NCBI GenBank assembly: GCA_046756565.1
Contig: JBHHWO010000001.1
Location: forward strand, 20,829 to 84,828
From: CALZIK01 sp046756565
Lineage (GTDB): Bacteria > Acidobacteriota > Thermoanaerobaculia > Multivoradales > JAHEKO01
DNA length: 64,000 nt
Reading direction: 5' to 3'
The notes beneath the pieces are model-generated. The model was not told the DNA's origin and did not search any database. It saw only the letters and a list, made by a program, of their open reading frames with translations. Both the position numbers and the translations under genes were made by a program. Below are positions 53,598 to 62,353 of the stretch, piece after piece (within the stretch, counting starts at the first letter, position 1; each line of letters opens with the position of its first letter).

Positions 53598-55070
53598 ATG
53601 GCTCTGACACGACGCCAGTTTCTGATCGACAGCAGTCTCGTCCTCGGAGCCTCGGCCACGGGCGTACTGGGCGGCTGCAAGACCAGCGGACCACCCGCTG
53701 GGCGCTACGACGTGTGCATCATCGGCTCGGGCTTCGCCGGGACATTCCTCGGCCTGTCGGCCATCGACCAGGGCCTCCATACCGTCATTGTCGAAGCCGG
53801 AATGAAACCCAGGCGCGAGGGCACGGTCGGAACACTGGCCGAGGCATTCAAGTTTCGGAGCACGGGCGAGGTGCGCTATCCCGTCAACGGGACCCGAGCC
53901 ATCACGGTCGGCGGCGCCAGCGTTCACTGGGGCGGCGTCACCACCCGGCTCTGGCCGGAGGACTTCAGAATGCGCTCCGAGTTCGGTCGGCTGGTCGACT
54001 GGCCGATCTCCGAAAAGGACCTCGCCGAGTACTACTGCCAGTCCGAGACCCTGTTGCATGCCAAGGGACACGCTCCAATCCCGGGTGCCGAGCCTGAGCG
54101 CACGTGCGCCTATCCGCAAACCAAAGACGAGCCCTATCGGGATCCGAAGCTCGCGATCGAAGGCCGCGAGGTGGCGTACTTTCCGCTGGCCCATTCGCGC
54201 CGCGGCGGCAACTTCGCCACCCGGCTGCTGGACCAGGAGATCCCGAGCTTCGAGGAGTCCGAGCTCGGCACCCTGGTCGAGGACCGCCAGGTGATCCGGT
54301 TGGCGACCCTCGACGGCGAGACCATCGACCACGTTGAGGTCGGTGCTTCCGACGGCACCCGCGAGACGATCCACGCGCGTGTTTTCGTCGTTGCCGCTGG
54401 AGTTGTCGAAAGCACGAGACTGCTGCTGGCTTCGACCTCGTCGTGGTTCCCGGAGGGCCTCGGCAACAACCGCGGACTGGTCGGTCACTATTTCAACGTC
54501 CACCCCAGCCTGCAGACGAAATTCGAGCTGCGGCCGGAGCTCGATCTGCCGCGCGGACACCACCGGACCTGTGGCCTGAACACCCTCTACCGGCGCCAAG
54601 GAGTGAACGCCTGCCAGTACCAGCTCGACGTTCTCGCCGACGGCACCGCTCGCTGGAAGGCGCAGCCCGAGATCGAGCCGGTCTACGAGAGCTACCTTGG
54701 CCTGAGCGCATCGGAAACCGACGCCTTCGGAGTGCCGCTGCCCGAGCTGCACTTCGGCTACTCGGATCGGGACCAACGAACACTCGAGCGCAACCATCGC
54801 TCACTCAAAGAGGTCAAGCGCGCACTCGCGGCTCCCGGCGAAGAGATACGCGACCACGACCGCTGGCGAGCCCACCCGGCCGGGACCTGCCGCATGGGCT
54901 TCGACGAGACCAACGGTGTCGTCGATTCGAACGGCCGGGTTTTCGGCCTCGACAATCTGTTCGTCTCCGGAGCCTCGACGTTTCCGACATCGGGCACGGC
55001 CAACCCGACCAACACGGTGGTTGCCCTGACTCTGCGCTTGGCCGATCACCTCGCCGATGCGCTCGCCTGA
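53598..55070 (+). CDS. Tat-exported GMC-family FAD oxidoreductase (possible Tat lipoprotein)
   Basis: The 490-residue flavoprotein has a twin-arginine signal (LTRRQFLIDSSLVLGASATG) with a lipobox-like VLGGC, then the FAD motif VCIIGSGFAGTFLGLSAI. GMC landmarks follow: VGGASVHWGGVTTRLWPEDF, the second FAD strand FVVAAGVVESTRLLLAS, and the C-terminal HPAGTCRMG plus NLFVSGASTFPTSGTANPTN with the His/Asn active-site pair. The family oxidises alcohols such as glucose, choline or sterols; the substrate is unknown. The ATG at 53598 restores the complete signal. It starts 49 nt from the divergent sulfatase-like gene and is 52 nt ahead of an alpha/beta hydrolase. Confidence 0.9.
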   Translation: MALTRRQFLIDSSLVLGASATGVLGGCKTSGPPAGRYDVCIIGSGFAGTFLGLSAIDQGLHTVIVEAGMKPRREGTVGTLAEAFKFRSTGEVRYPVNGTRAITVGGASVHWGGVTTRLWPEDFRMRSEFGRLVDWPISEKDLAEYYCQSETLLHAKGHAPIPGAEPERTCAYPQTKDEPYRDPKLAIEGREVAYFPLAHSRRGGNFATRLLDQEIPSFEESELGTLVEDRQVIRLATLDGETIDHVEVGASDGTRETIHARVFVVAAGVVESTRLLLASTSSWFPEGLGNNRGLVGHYFNVHPSLQTKFELRPELDLPRGHHRTCGLNTLYRRQGVNACQYQLDVLADGTARWKAQPEIEPVYESYLGLSASETDAFGVPLPELHFGYSDRDQRTLERNHRSLKEVKRALAAPGEEIRDHDRWRAHPAGTCRMGFDETNGVVDSNGRVFGLDNLFVSGASTFPTSGTANPTNTVVALTLRLADHLADALA

Positions 55071-55122
55071 CGCCCGGAACGCCGGCGCTGCAAGACGGCG
55101 CCGAACCCCGTAACATCGCAGA

Positions 55123-55932
55123 GTGGGAGAGTCCGGCATCCAGGCGAACACGAACGACATCGCGCCGCCGTCGAAGCTTCTCCTGCTTCTGGAAGGCCGC
55201 GCGATGGGCGAGCTGGCCACGTCTTTGCTGCTACGGCCCCTGCTCCGGCGACTCGAAGGCGGCGACGGCCATCCGGTGCTCCTGCTCCCGGGCTTCATGG
55301 CGAGCGACCTGTCCACGCGCCCGCTGCGGCGGTTTCTGCGCGACCTCGGCTATTCGGCCCATCGCTGGACTCTCGGCCGCAACTACGGGCCTCAGGGTGA
55401 CCTCGAGGAGCGCATGGACGAACGCCTCGCGGAGCTGCACGAGCGGCACGGCCGCCGTGTGAGCCTGGTCGGATGGAGTCTGGGCGGAGTCTACGCCCGC
55501 GTGCTCGCCAACCGCCGGCCCGAGCGCGTGCGCTCGGTGGTCACCCTCGGCGCTCCGATCAACGGCGACGGCGAATCAACCAACAGTGCTCGCCTCTACG
55601 AGATCGTGACCCGGGAGCGGCTGCGCAACATCGCTCCCGAGAGGCTCGCGGAGGTTCGAAAGACCCCATCGGTTCCGACGACGTCGGTCTTCAGCCGCAG
55701 CGACGGAGTCACGGCATGGCAGAGCTCGGTCGAGCCCGAGGGACCCCGGGCCGAGAGCATCGAGGTGCCAGGCAGTCATCTGGGGCTCGGTTTCAACCCC
55801 TTGGTGCTGTGCGTGCTCGCGGATCGGCTGGCGCAACCGGAAGACGGCTGGCGGCCCTTCTTTCGCCCGGGTGCGGTTCATCCTCCAGGCCTCAAGCGAC
55901 CGCCCGAAGCCCGACGCTCCGGCGGAGCGTGA
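55123..55932 (+). CDS. Alpha/beta hydrolase (lipase/esterase-like)
   Basis: The 269-residue protein has the alpha/beta-hydrolase nucleophile elbow SLVGWSLGGVYARVL (GxSxG, Ser about 117), the oxyanion-hole strand HPVLLLPGFMASDLSTRPL, and a late SRSDGVT acid plus VPGSHLGLG histidine. It is a likely esterase or lipase. The first gene of a lipid-related pair: its TGA overlaps a possible GTG of the wax-ester-synthase gene that follows. The start is GTG 55123. No signal peptide is apparent, so it should be cytoplasmic. A role releasing or preparing acyl groups for the neighbour is an inference. Confidence 0.88.
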   Translation: MGESGIQANTNDIAPPSKLLLLLEGRAMGELATSLLLRPLLRRLEGGDGHPVLLLPGFMASDLSTRPLRRFLRDLGYSAHRWTLGRNYGPQGDLEERMDERLAELHERHGRRVSLVGWSLGGVYARVLANRRPERVRSVVTLGAPINGDGESTNSARLYEIVTRERLRNIAPERLAEVRKTPSVPTTSVFSRSDGVTAWQSSVEPEGPRAESIEVPGSHLGLGFNPLVLCVLADRLAQPEDGWRPFFRPGAVHPPGLKRPPEARRSGGA

Positions 55933-55955
55933 AGGTAAAAGGAGCCCGGCCGATC

Positions 55956-57356
55956 GTGCGCCAGCTTTCAGGCCTCGACGCCGGGTTTCTATCGCTCGAG
56001 ACCGAGACCGCGCCGATGCTGATCGGCTCGGTGTCGATTCTGGACCCCTCGACCTCCGAGGAGCCGCTCGGCGTCGACGGCTTCCGGGCTCTCCTTCACA
56101 GCCGGCTGGCCGAGACCGTGGCTCTCAGGCGGCAATTGGCCACAGTGCCTCTGGACCTCACCCGACCCTACTGGGTCGAGGTGTCGCCGGACGAGGTCGA
56201 CCTCGGACACCATGTCGAGCGCACGCGACTGCCCGAGCCCGGAGGCTGGCACGAGCTGTCCGAGCTGATGGCGTTCGAGCTCAGCCGACCGCTGGACCGG
56301 AGCCTTCCGCTCTGGCAGATTCTTTTCGTCGAAGGTGTCGACTCGGTGCCCGGCGTTCCGGCCGGATCGGTGGCACTGATCGGCCGTGTGCACCACGCCG
56401 CCATCGACGGCGTCTCCGGCACGCAGATCCTGGGAGCGCTCTTCGACCGGCCGGAGGGTCTTTCGCCACCACCCGCGAACCGAGCGATGCGAGAGCCCCG
56501 GGCGATCGAGATGCTGGCCCGCGCGGGGCAAGACCTCTCCTCGGCCCCACGCGCCGTCTCCGGAGCGGTGGGAAGCTCGCTTCTCGGACTCGCCGGCAGC
56601 ACCTGGTCCCGAATCCGTGGCGCCGAGTCCCCGCCGCGGCTTTTTTCCGGTCCCCGGACGAGCCTCAACCGGCCGATCGGCGCCGCTCGATCCTGGGCGC
56701 CGGCGATCTTCGATCTCGAGCGCGTAAAGGCCGTAAAGAACGCAGCGGAGGCCACCGTCAACGACGTCGTCCTGGCCGTATGCGCCGGCGCACTGCGCGC
56801 CTGGCTGGCGGAGCGGAACGAGCTGCCCGATGACTCCCTGGTCGCCATGGTGCCGGTCTCCGTGCGCTCGGAAACCGAGACGTTCGACGCCGGCAACCTC
56901 GTCTCGGCGATGCTGGTCTCGCTGGCTACCGACGTGCCGGACTCCGGCGACCGGTTGCGAGCGATCCGAGATGCCGCCCGATCCTCCAAGAAGGCGCTCC
57001 GCGCCGTTGGAGCGCGCACCCTGGTCCGTTCCGCCGAGCTGTTTCCATTCGCGCTGTCCGGCCTCGGCGTACGGCTCTACTCGAGGCTCCACCTCGCCGA
57101 GCGCCATAAGCCAATGTTCAATCTGGTGATCACCAACGTCCCGGGTCCGCCGCGGCCGTTGACGATTGGCGGAGCCCGCATGCTCGCACACGTCGGCGCG
57201 GCACCGCTGTTCGACGGACTCGGCCTGATTCTGCCGGTATTCAGCTACGCGGGCTCGATCTCGATCGGGGTCACGGCGGACCGCAAGATCCTTCCGGATG
57301 CGGCCGAGTTCGCACGTTTGCTGACCGCCAGCCTCGACGAGCTCCCGGGCTCCTGA
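55956..57356 (+). CDS. Wax ester synthase/diacylglycerol O-acyltransferase (WS/DGAT)
   Basis: The 466-residue protein has the catalytic HHxxxDG motif (IGRVHHAAIDGVSG, about residues 142-155) of bacterial bifunctional acyltransferases that make wax esters or triacylglycerol from acyl-CoA. The family N-terminus (VRQLSGLDAGFLSLET) and NDVVLAVCAGALRAWL, VPVSVRS and LVITNVPGPP segments are intact. I prefer the GTG at 55956 because it gives the normal family start and length; GTG 55929 is an alternative that overlaps the preceding stop as GTGA. It is probably co-transcribed with the alpha/beta hydrolase. It implies storage of neutral lipid. Confidence 0.92.
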   Translation: MRQLSGLDAGFLSLETETAPMLIGSVSILDPSTSEEPLGVDGFRALLHSRLAETVALRRQLATVPLDLTRPYWVEVSPDEVDLGHHVERTRLPEPGGWHELSELMAFELSRPLDRSLPLWQILFVEGVDSVPGVPAGSVALIGRVHHAAIDGVSGTQILGALFDRPEGLSPPPANRAMREPRAIEMLARAGQDLSSAPRAVSGAVGSSLLGLAGSTWSRIRGAESPPRLFSGPRTSLNRPIGAARSWAPAIFDLERVKAVKNAAEATVNDVVLAVCAGALRAWLAERNELPDDSLVAMVPVSVRSETETFDAGNLVSAMLVSLATDVPDSGDRLRAIRDAARSSKKALRAVGARTLVRSAELFPFALSGLGVRLYSRLHLAERHKPMFNLVITNVPGPPRPLTIGGARMLAHVGAAPLFDGLGLILPVFSYAGSISIGVTADRKILPDAAEFARLLTASLDELPGS

Positions 57357-57401
57357 GCGGAGCCCGCCGAAGCCCGCGGGCTTTGCCGATATCCTCCGGT
57401 C

Positions 57402-59123
57402 GTGAATAACAAGTCGGCCTCACCGGCTGGAGGAGCAGGTCTCGCAACCGGTGCGAGCGGCTTCGTTGCCGTGCTCCTGACGCCGTTCCTGGTCGACCTG
57501 CCGTTCGATTTGCTGCGCGGCGGAGGAGCCTTGGTCGCGATCGCGGGCGCCGCTCTCATCGTCGCGGGCAGACGCCGCCGACGCTCGACGGCGCCCGGCG
57601 CGGCCCTGCTTACGATCGGGCTCGCCTCGATGCTGGCGCCGGCCCTCGAGGCGATGCCGTCCGACGCCCGCGCCACGCTGGCGGTGACGGTGCTGATGGC
57701 GAGCTGGTGGATCTCGCTGGCAATCCCGATCCCGGCCACCTCGCTCCTGCCCCTGGTTCTCTTTCCGGCACTCGGAATCATGTCAAGCGGCGGCACCGCC
57801 GCGAGTTACGCCAACAACAACATCTTCCTGTTCATGGGCGGCTTCATCCTGGCGCTGGGAGTGCAGCGGTGGGGGCTTCACCGGCGAATCGCCCTACACA
57901 TCGTCCGCGCGATAGGCACCAACCCCTCGCGCATGGTGCTCGGATTCATGCTGGCCACGGCGTTTCTGTCGATGTGGATCTCGAACACGGCCACGGCCTT
58001 GATGATGCTGCCGATCGCGCTGGCGGTGATCGCTTCGCTGGGGGCGGTCGGCGGCGATACCCCGGCCGGCGGATTCGCCCCGGCTCTGCTCCTCGGCGTC
58101 GCCTACTCGGCCTCGATCGGCGGGCTTGCGACGCCGATCGGCACGCCGCCGAACATCTCCTTTCTCCGGATCCAGGAGATCATCTACCCAGCGGCGCCGA
58201 CCATACCGTTCGGCCGCTGGACGCTCGCCATGCTGCCGCTGGTGGCGCTGTTTCTGCCGCTCGCCTGGCTGGTGCTGACCCGCGTCACCCACCGGTTGGA
58301 GCAGCACGACGTCGGCTCGGGTGCCAGTGTGATCCGCGAGAACCTGGCGAGCCTCGGATCCATGGGCACAGGAGAGCGGCGGATACTGTGGATCTTCTCG
58401 ACCACCGCCGTGCTCTGGATCACACGCGCCGATCTGACGATTGGAGCCGTCAGGGTGCCCGGGTGGGCGGGAATCGTCGAGCGGTGGGTTGGAGAGCCGT
58501 TCGCCGCGGCCAATCTCCACGATGCGACCGTCGCGATGGCGATGGCGCTCCTGACCTTCCTGATCGCCGCCGAACCGGACTCCACGGGCAAGCGCCAAGC
58601 TCTGATGGACTGGGAGACCGCGGTCAAGCTGCCCTGGGGAATCCTGCTCCTGTTCGGCGGTGGCTTCGCCCTGGCCGGCGCGTTTCAGGAGACCGGGCTT
58701 TCACGCTACCTGGGAGAGGTCTTCGCGGCCCGCGTGTCCGAGGCTCACCCACTGGTACTGGTCGCCGCGATCTGCCTGCTCCTGACCTTCCTGACCGAGG
58801 TGACGTCGAACACGGCGACCACCGAGGTCATGCTGCCGGTGCTCGCCGGCGCTGCCGGTGGCATGAGCGTCCATCCGTTGCTTCTGATGCTGCCGGCGAC
58901 ACTCTCCGCCAGCTGCGCCTTCATGTTGCCGATCGCGACCCCACCCAACGCCATCATCTTCGGTTCGGGTCAGATCGAGATGCGCCAGATGGTGCGCGCG
59001 GGCGCCCTACTCAATCTGATCGGCGCGCTTCTGATCTCGATCTTCTTCTACTTCGTCTCGGCGCGACTTCTCGGGCTCGACCTCGGCAGCGTGCCCACGT
59101 GGGCCGCCCAGACGGGTTCCTGA
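57402..59123 (+). CDS. SLC13/DASS-family anion transporter
   Basis: The 573-residue inner-membrane protein has about 12 predicted helices and both SNT-type substrate signatures of the divalent-anion:sodium symporter family: FLSMWISNTATALMMLP with GLATPIGTPPNISFL in the first half, and FLTEVTSNTATTEVMLP with LPIATPPNAIIFGSG in the second. It takes up dicarboxylates, sulfate or related anions, probably with sodium. Malate uptake would fit the NAD-malic enzyme in this window but there is no direct link. The start is GTG 57402. It ends only 4 nt from the convergent response-regulator gene. Confidence 0.92.
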   Translation: MNNKSASPAGGAGLATGASGFVAVLLTPFLVDLPFDLLRGGGALVAIAGAALIVAGRRRRRSTAPGAALLTIGLASMLAPALEAMPSDARATLAVTVLMASWWISLAIPIPATSLLPLVLFPALGIMSSGGTAASYANNNIFLFMGGFILALGVQRWGLHRRIALHIVRAIGTNPSRMVLGFMLATAFLSMWISNTATALMMLPIALAVIASLGAVGGDTPAGGFAPALLLGVAYSASIGGLATPIGTPPNISFLRIQEIIYPAAPTIPFGRWTLAMLPLVALFLPLAWLVLTRVTHRLEQHDVGSGASVIRENLASLGSMGTGERRILWIFSTTAVLWITRADLTIGAVRVPGWAGIVERWVGEPFAAANLHDATVAMAMALLTFLIAAEPDSTGKRQALMDWETAVKLPWGILLLFGGGFALAGAFQETGLSRYLGEVFAARVSEAHPLVLVAAICLLLTFLTEVTSNTATTEVMLPVLAGAAGGMSVHPLLLMLPATLSASCAFMLPIATPPNAIIFGSGQIEMRQMVRAGALLNLIGALLISIFFYFVSARLLGLDLGSVPTWAAQTGS

Positions 59124-59127
59124 CCGG

Positions 59128-60522
59128 TCAGCGTTGCCGGCTCGCCCTCTGGGGCCGGCGGCTCCCCAACTGCTTGAGCTTCTGGTGCAATCGCGTGCGG
59201 TGAACGCCGAGGAGCCGCGCGGCTTCACTGACGTTCCATCCCGTCTTCTCGAGTACGGCTTCGATGTACTGCTTCTCGCACTGGCTCCGGAAGTCTCGTA
59301 GCTCGACGACCTGATCGGCACCTTTCACATCGAAAATCGGATCCGGCGCCGGCGCGCCGCTCCGGTAGGGCTCGGGCAGCTGCTCGAGATCCACCGGATC
59401 ACCGGCCAGGACCGTCAGTCGTTCGGCGAGGCTGCGTAGCTCGCGGACGTTGCCCGGCCAGGTCCAGCTCATCAGCCGATCCAGCACCGCCGGTTCGACC
59501 AGCGGCCGGCGACGCCGATTCCGATCGCAGTAGACCGCGAGAAAGTGCTCAAACAGAAGCCTGATGTCGTCACCGCGTTCACGAAGCGGCGGTACCTCGA
59601 TGGGCAAGTGGGCCAAACGGTAGTAGAGATCCTGGCGAAATCTCTGCTCCTCCACCGCGGTCTCGAGATCCGCGTGCGTCGCGGCGATCACCCGGACGTC
59701 CACATGCCGATCTTGCTGGCTGCCGAGTCGCCGGACACAGCCGTCCTCCAGGACTCTCAGCAGCCGGCTCTGGACCTCGAGGCTCATGTCGCCGATCTCG
59801 TCCAGAAACAGCGTGCCGCCATCGGCTTCCTCGAATAACCCGGGCTTGTCGTCGCGAGCATCGGTAAACGCGCCGCGAACGTGCCCGAAGAGCTCGTCTT
59901 CGACCAGATGAGCCGGAATCGCCGCGCAGTTGATCTTGACGAACGGTCGGTCGCTGCGGCTCCCGGCCTCCTGAAGAGCGTCCGCCACCAGCTCCTTGCC
60001 GCTGCCGCTTTCCCCGCGAATCAGCACCCGTGCGTCCGTCTGAGCCACCTGAGCGATCAGCTCCCGGAGCTCCCGGATCAACTCCGACTGCCCCAGGATT
60101 GGCTTTGAAACTCCGAGCTCGGTTTCTAGCCGCGCGACCCGCCGGCGCAGGTCCGAGTGCTCGAGGGTGTTGCGAATCGAGCGCAGCAGCCGTTCGCGAT
60201 GGAACGGCTTCTCCAGAAAATCGTGAACGCCCAGCTGGAGAGCTTCGACGGCCTCACTGATCGAGGCCTCGCCGGAGATCACGATCGTCGGAGGCAACCG
60301 CTCGGCGTCGACCAGCCGGCGAACCAGCTCGACACCCGACTGTCCGGGCAGGCGCACGTCGACCAACAAGAGATCCGGAAGCAACGCTTCGTCCGGAGCC
60401 ACCCGGTCGAAAGCCTCTTCGGCGCTCGGCACGGCCTTGACCTCGAAACCCTCGTCCCGCAGTTGAAGTCCGAGCTCGGCGCGCAGCCTGGCGTCGTCTT
60501 CGACGATGAGTACGGAGGTCAT
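59128..60522 (-). CDS. NtrC-family sigma-54-dependent response regulator (GAFTDA variant)
   Basis: The 464-residue protein has a receiver domain with phosphorylatable Asp55 (LLLVDVRLPGQSG) and Lys105, an AAA+ domain and a C-terminal Fis-type helix-turn-helix (VSEAARLLGVHRTRLHQKL). Walker A is RGESGSGKE (170-177), Walker B LFLDEIGD (238-245). The sigma-54-contact loop reads GAFTDA (217-222) where GAFTGA is canonical. It is paired with the upstream sensor kinase (4-nt ATGA overlap) and is the last gene of the envelope operon. Whether the GAFTDA loop still activates sigma-54 is uncertain. Its start is ATG 60522. Confidence 0.92.
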   Translation of the reverse strand: MTSVLIVEDDARLRAELGLQLRDEGFEVKAVPSAEEAFDRVAPDEALLPDLLLVDVRLPGQSGVELVRRLVDAERLPPTIVISGEASISEAVEALQLGVHDFLEKPFHRERLLRSIRNTLEHSDLRRRVARLETELGVSKPILGQSELIRELRELIAQVAQTDARVLIRGESGSGKELVADALQEAGSRSDRPFVKINCAAIPAHLVEDELFGHVRGAFTDARDDKPGLFEEADGGTLFLDEIGDMSLEVQSRLLRVLEDGCVRRLGSQQDRHVDVRVIAATHADLETAVEEQRFRQDLYYRLAHLPIEVPPLRERGDDIRLLFEHFLAVYCDRNRRRRPLVEPAVLDRLMSWTWPGNVRELRSLAERLTVLAGDPVDLEQLPEPYRSGAPAPDPIFDVKGADQVVELRDFRSQCEKQYIEAVLEKTGWNVSEAARLLGVHRTRLHQKLKQLGSRRPQRASRQR

Positions 60523-61724
60523 GAATCGCGGGCGATCGGCAGAGACAGCCCGAAGGCAGTGCCCGCCTCCGAGGAATCTAGCAGCTCGAGATCGCCGCCG
60601 TGATCGAGCAGGATCTTGAGCGAGATCGCCAGTCCCAGACCCATGCCCTCGCCCGCGGCGCGAGTCGACGTGTACGGTTCGAACAGGCGTTCCCGAATAG
60701 CAGGCGCGATGCCGGGCCCATTGTCGAACACCGACAGGCGGGCCTCCTGCTCCCGGGGTTCCAACTCGATGTGAACGACTCCGGATTCGACTCCGAGCGC
60801 CTTCGAGCTGTTGTCACAGAGGTTGGCCAGAACCTGGCGAATCATGTCGCGATCGGCCGCGACCCAGACCTTGCCGCCGGAGTCGAACTCGAGCCTCAAA
60901 TTGGGCCACGCCCCCTGATACGCCTCGACGAACTCACTCACCAGGGCGCCGAGGTCTTCGCGCTCCAGGTCCGGTGGGCGGAGACGCGCAAACGACGCGA
61001 ACTCTTCGGTGAAACGACCCAGCCGCTCGAGCTCGAAACCGAGGCCGTCGACGGCTGCTTCGAGGTCTCTTCGCAGATCCGGATTCGCTTTCGCAGCCAC
61101 CCCCCGGATACGATCCAGGGTCAGGCGCGCTCCATTCAACGGCGTGCGCATTTCGTGAGCGTGCCGCTTGGCCGCTTCCTGCCAGCGCGACAGGTTTCTC
61201 AGAGCCCGCAACCGGCGGCGATCGCGAGCGATTCCGAGGGACGTCGACTCGATCATTCGTGAGATCCGGCCCACGGGATCTCGGCCCTGGTCGCCGATCG
61301 CAACCGGACTGGGACCTACTGCCAGGTCCGCCAGCGCGGATTGGATTCGGGCCAAACGGGGCGCATAGCGCGAGTGCCGCACCGCGAGGTAGACGGTAGC
61401 GAGCGCGACGCTCGCCGCCAGTAGCCCGAGGAGCACGAGCTCATAGCGACGAACCAGGCGCTCGCGGTTGTGCTCGAGAATCCGCAACCGCCCGACTGTC
61501 GTCTCGATCTTGTCGAAGCGCTCACGGTACGCGACCTTCTCCTCCGGGTCCAGCTCGGCCAGCCGTTTTTGATCCTCCAGGGACTCTTCGAGCGCCGGCA
61601 GCACTTCGTCGGGAACGTAAAAGGCCGGAGACGGACCTGCTACCTGACGCTGGAAGATCCAGAACAACCCGGCAGCGGAAGCCGCCATGAGCACAACGGC
61701 AAGCAGGGTCGTTCGCCAACTCAT
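60519..61724 (-). CDS. NtrY-like membrane sensor histidine kinase
   Basis: The 401-residue kinase starts at ATG 61724 and has two transmembrane helices (TLLAVVLMAASAAGLFWIF, LGLLAASVALATVYLAV) flanking a short periplasmic domain of about 90 residues. A HAMP-like linker follows, then a HisKA dimerisation domain with His190 (KRHAHEMRTPLNGARL), the N box (LCDNSSKAL), DNGPGI and GMGLGLAISLKIL. It should phosphorylate the NtrC-type regulator encoded by the overlapping next gene. The periplasmic domain has no known sensor motif. It overlaps the DUF4390-like gene by ATGA at its start. The short periplasmic part makes membrane-proximal sensing of the co-encoded exported protein plausible (inference). 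Confidence 0.92.
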   Translation of the reverse strand: MSWRTTLLAVVLMAASAAGLFWIFQRQVAGPSPAFYVPDEVLPALEESLEDQKRLAELDPEEKVAYRERFDKIETTVGRLRILEHNRERLVRRYELVLLGLLAASVALATVYLAVRHSRYAPRLARIQSALADLAVGPSPVAIGDQGRDPVGRISRMIESTSLGIARDRRRLRALRNLSRWQEAAKRHAHEMRTPLNGARLTLDRIRGVAAKANPDLRRDLEAAVDGLGFELERLGRFTEEFASFARLRPPDLEREDLGALVSEFVEAYQGAWPNLRLEFDSGGKVWVAADRDMIRQVLANLCDNSSKALGVESGVVHIELEPREQEARLSVFDNGPGIAPAIRERLFEPYTSTRAAGEGMGLGLAISLKILLDHGGDLELLDSSEAGTAFGLSLPIARDS

Positions 61725-62353
61725 GGCGTCTGCCTGCGACCGGCGGCGAGATTCCAGCTCCACGACCGGACAGGCCGACGCTGCATCGAAGTCGCGATCA
61801 GCGCGCTCACCGCTCGGGACGCATTGCCTCGTCTTCCCGATGCCGAGCCCTGCGACTGGCCGATCGACTCGGTCAACCACTTTTGAGTGTCGACAAGCTC
61901 GGCCTGGGAAAAGGGAATCACGGCCAAGGATACTCTGGCCCGGGCTCCCGGGCGTACGGCTTCAGCGGAAGTCGAAAGTACGAGTTCGGCCTCCGACCAC
62001 CATTCCGCCAGTGCCTCTTGCGATTCGTACTCGGCCTTCTCGACTCGCCCTCCCCCGTCGATGACCGTGACCAGATAGATCTCGTCCCAGAGCTCCAAGC
62101 GAATATCCACCCTCGCCGCGCCCGGCATCATGGATGTCGACGACTTCACTTGAAAGAGCAAGCTCGTGGTCAAACCGCTGTTCACATGTCGCTTCACCTC
62201 GTCGCCCTGGAGGATAGGCGGCAGACTCGTGACGATCAGGTGGCCCTCGCCGTCGATAGCTATGTCCGGTTCGCGCTCCGCTGCGCTACCGATCAGCGCT
62301 ACCGTCGCCAGAACGCACGCAAGGAAGGTCACACACGAGCGGGGCGTAGTCAC
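61721..62353 (-). CDS. DUF4390-like exported protein
   Basis: The 210-residue protein starts at GTG 62353, overlapping the upstream TGA as GTGA. It has a signal peptide (VTFLACVLATVALIGSAA) and then a beta-rich domain (EGHLIVTSLPPILQGDEVKR, ARVDIRLELWDEIYLV). Its place directly ahead of an NtrY-type kinase matches DUF4390 proteins, which sit in the same position in proteobacterial ntrYX operons, but I judge the family only by size and layout. Its C-terminal 40 residues are Arg/Ser-rich and probably disordered. It might modulate the kinase's periplasmic domain. Confidence 0.78.
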   Translation of the reverse strand: MTTPRSCVTFLACVLATVALIGSAAEREPDIAIDGEGHLIVTSLPPILQGDEVKRHVNSGLTTSLLFQVKSSTSMMPGAARVDIRLELWDEIYLVTVIDGGGRVEKAEYESQEALAEWWSEAELVLSTSAEAVRPGARARVSLAVIPFSQAELVDTQKWLTESIGQSQGSASGRRGNASRAVSALIATSMQRRPVRSWSWNLAAGRRQTP

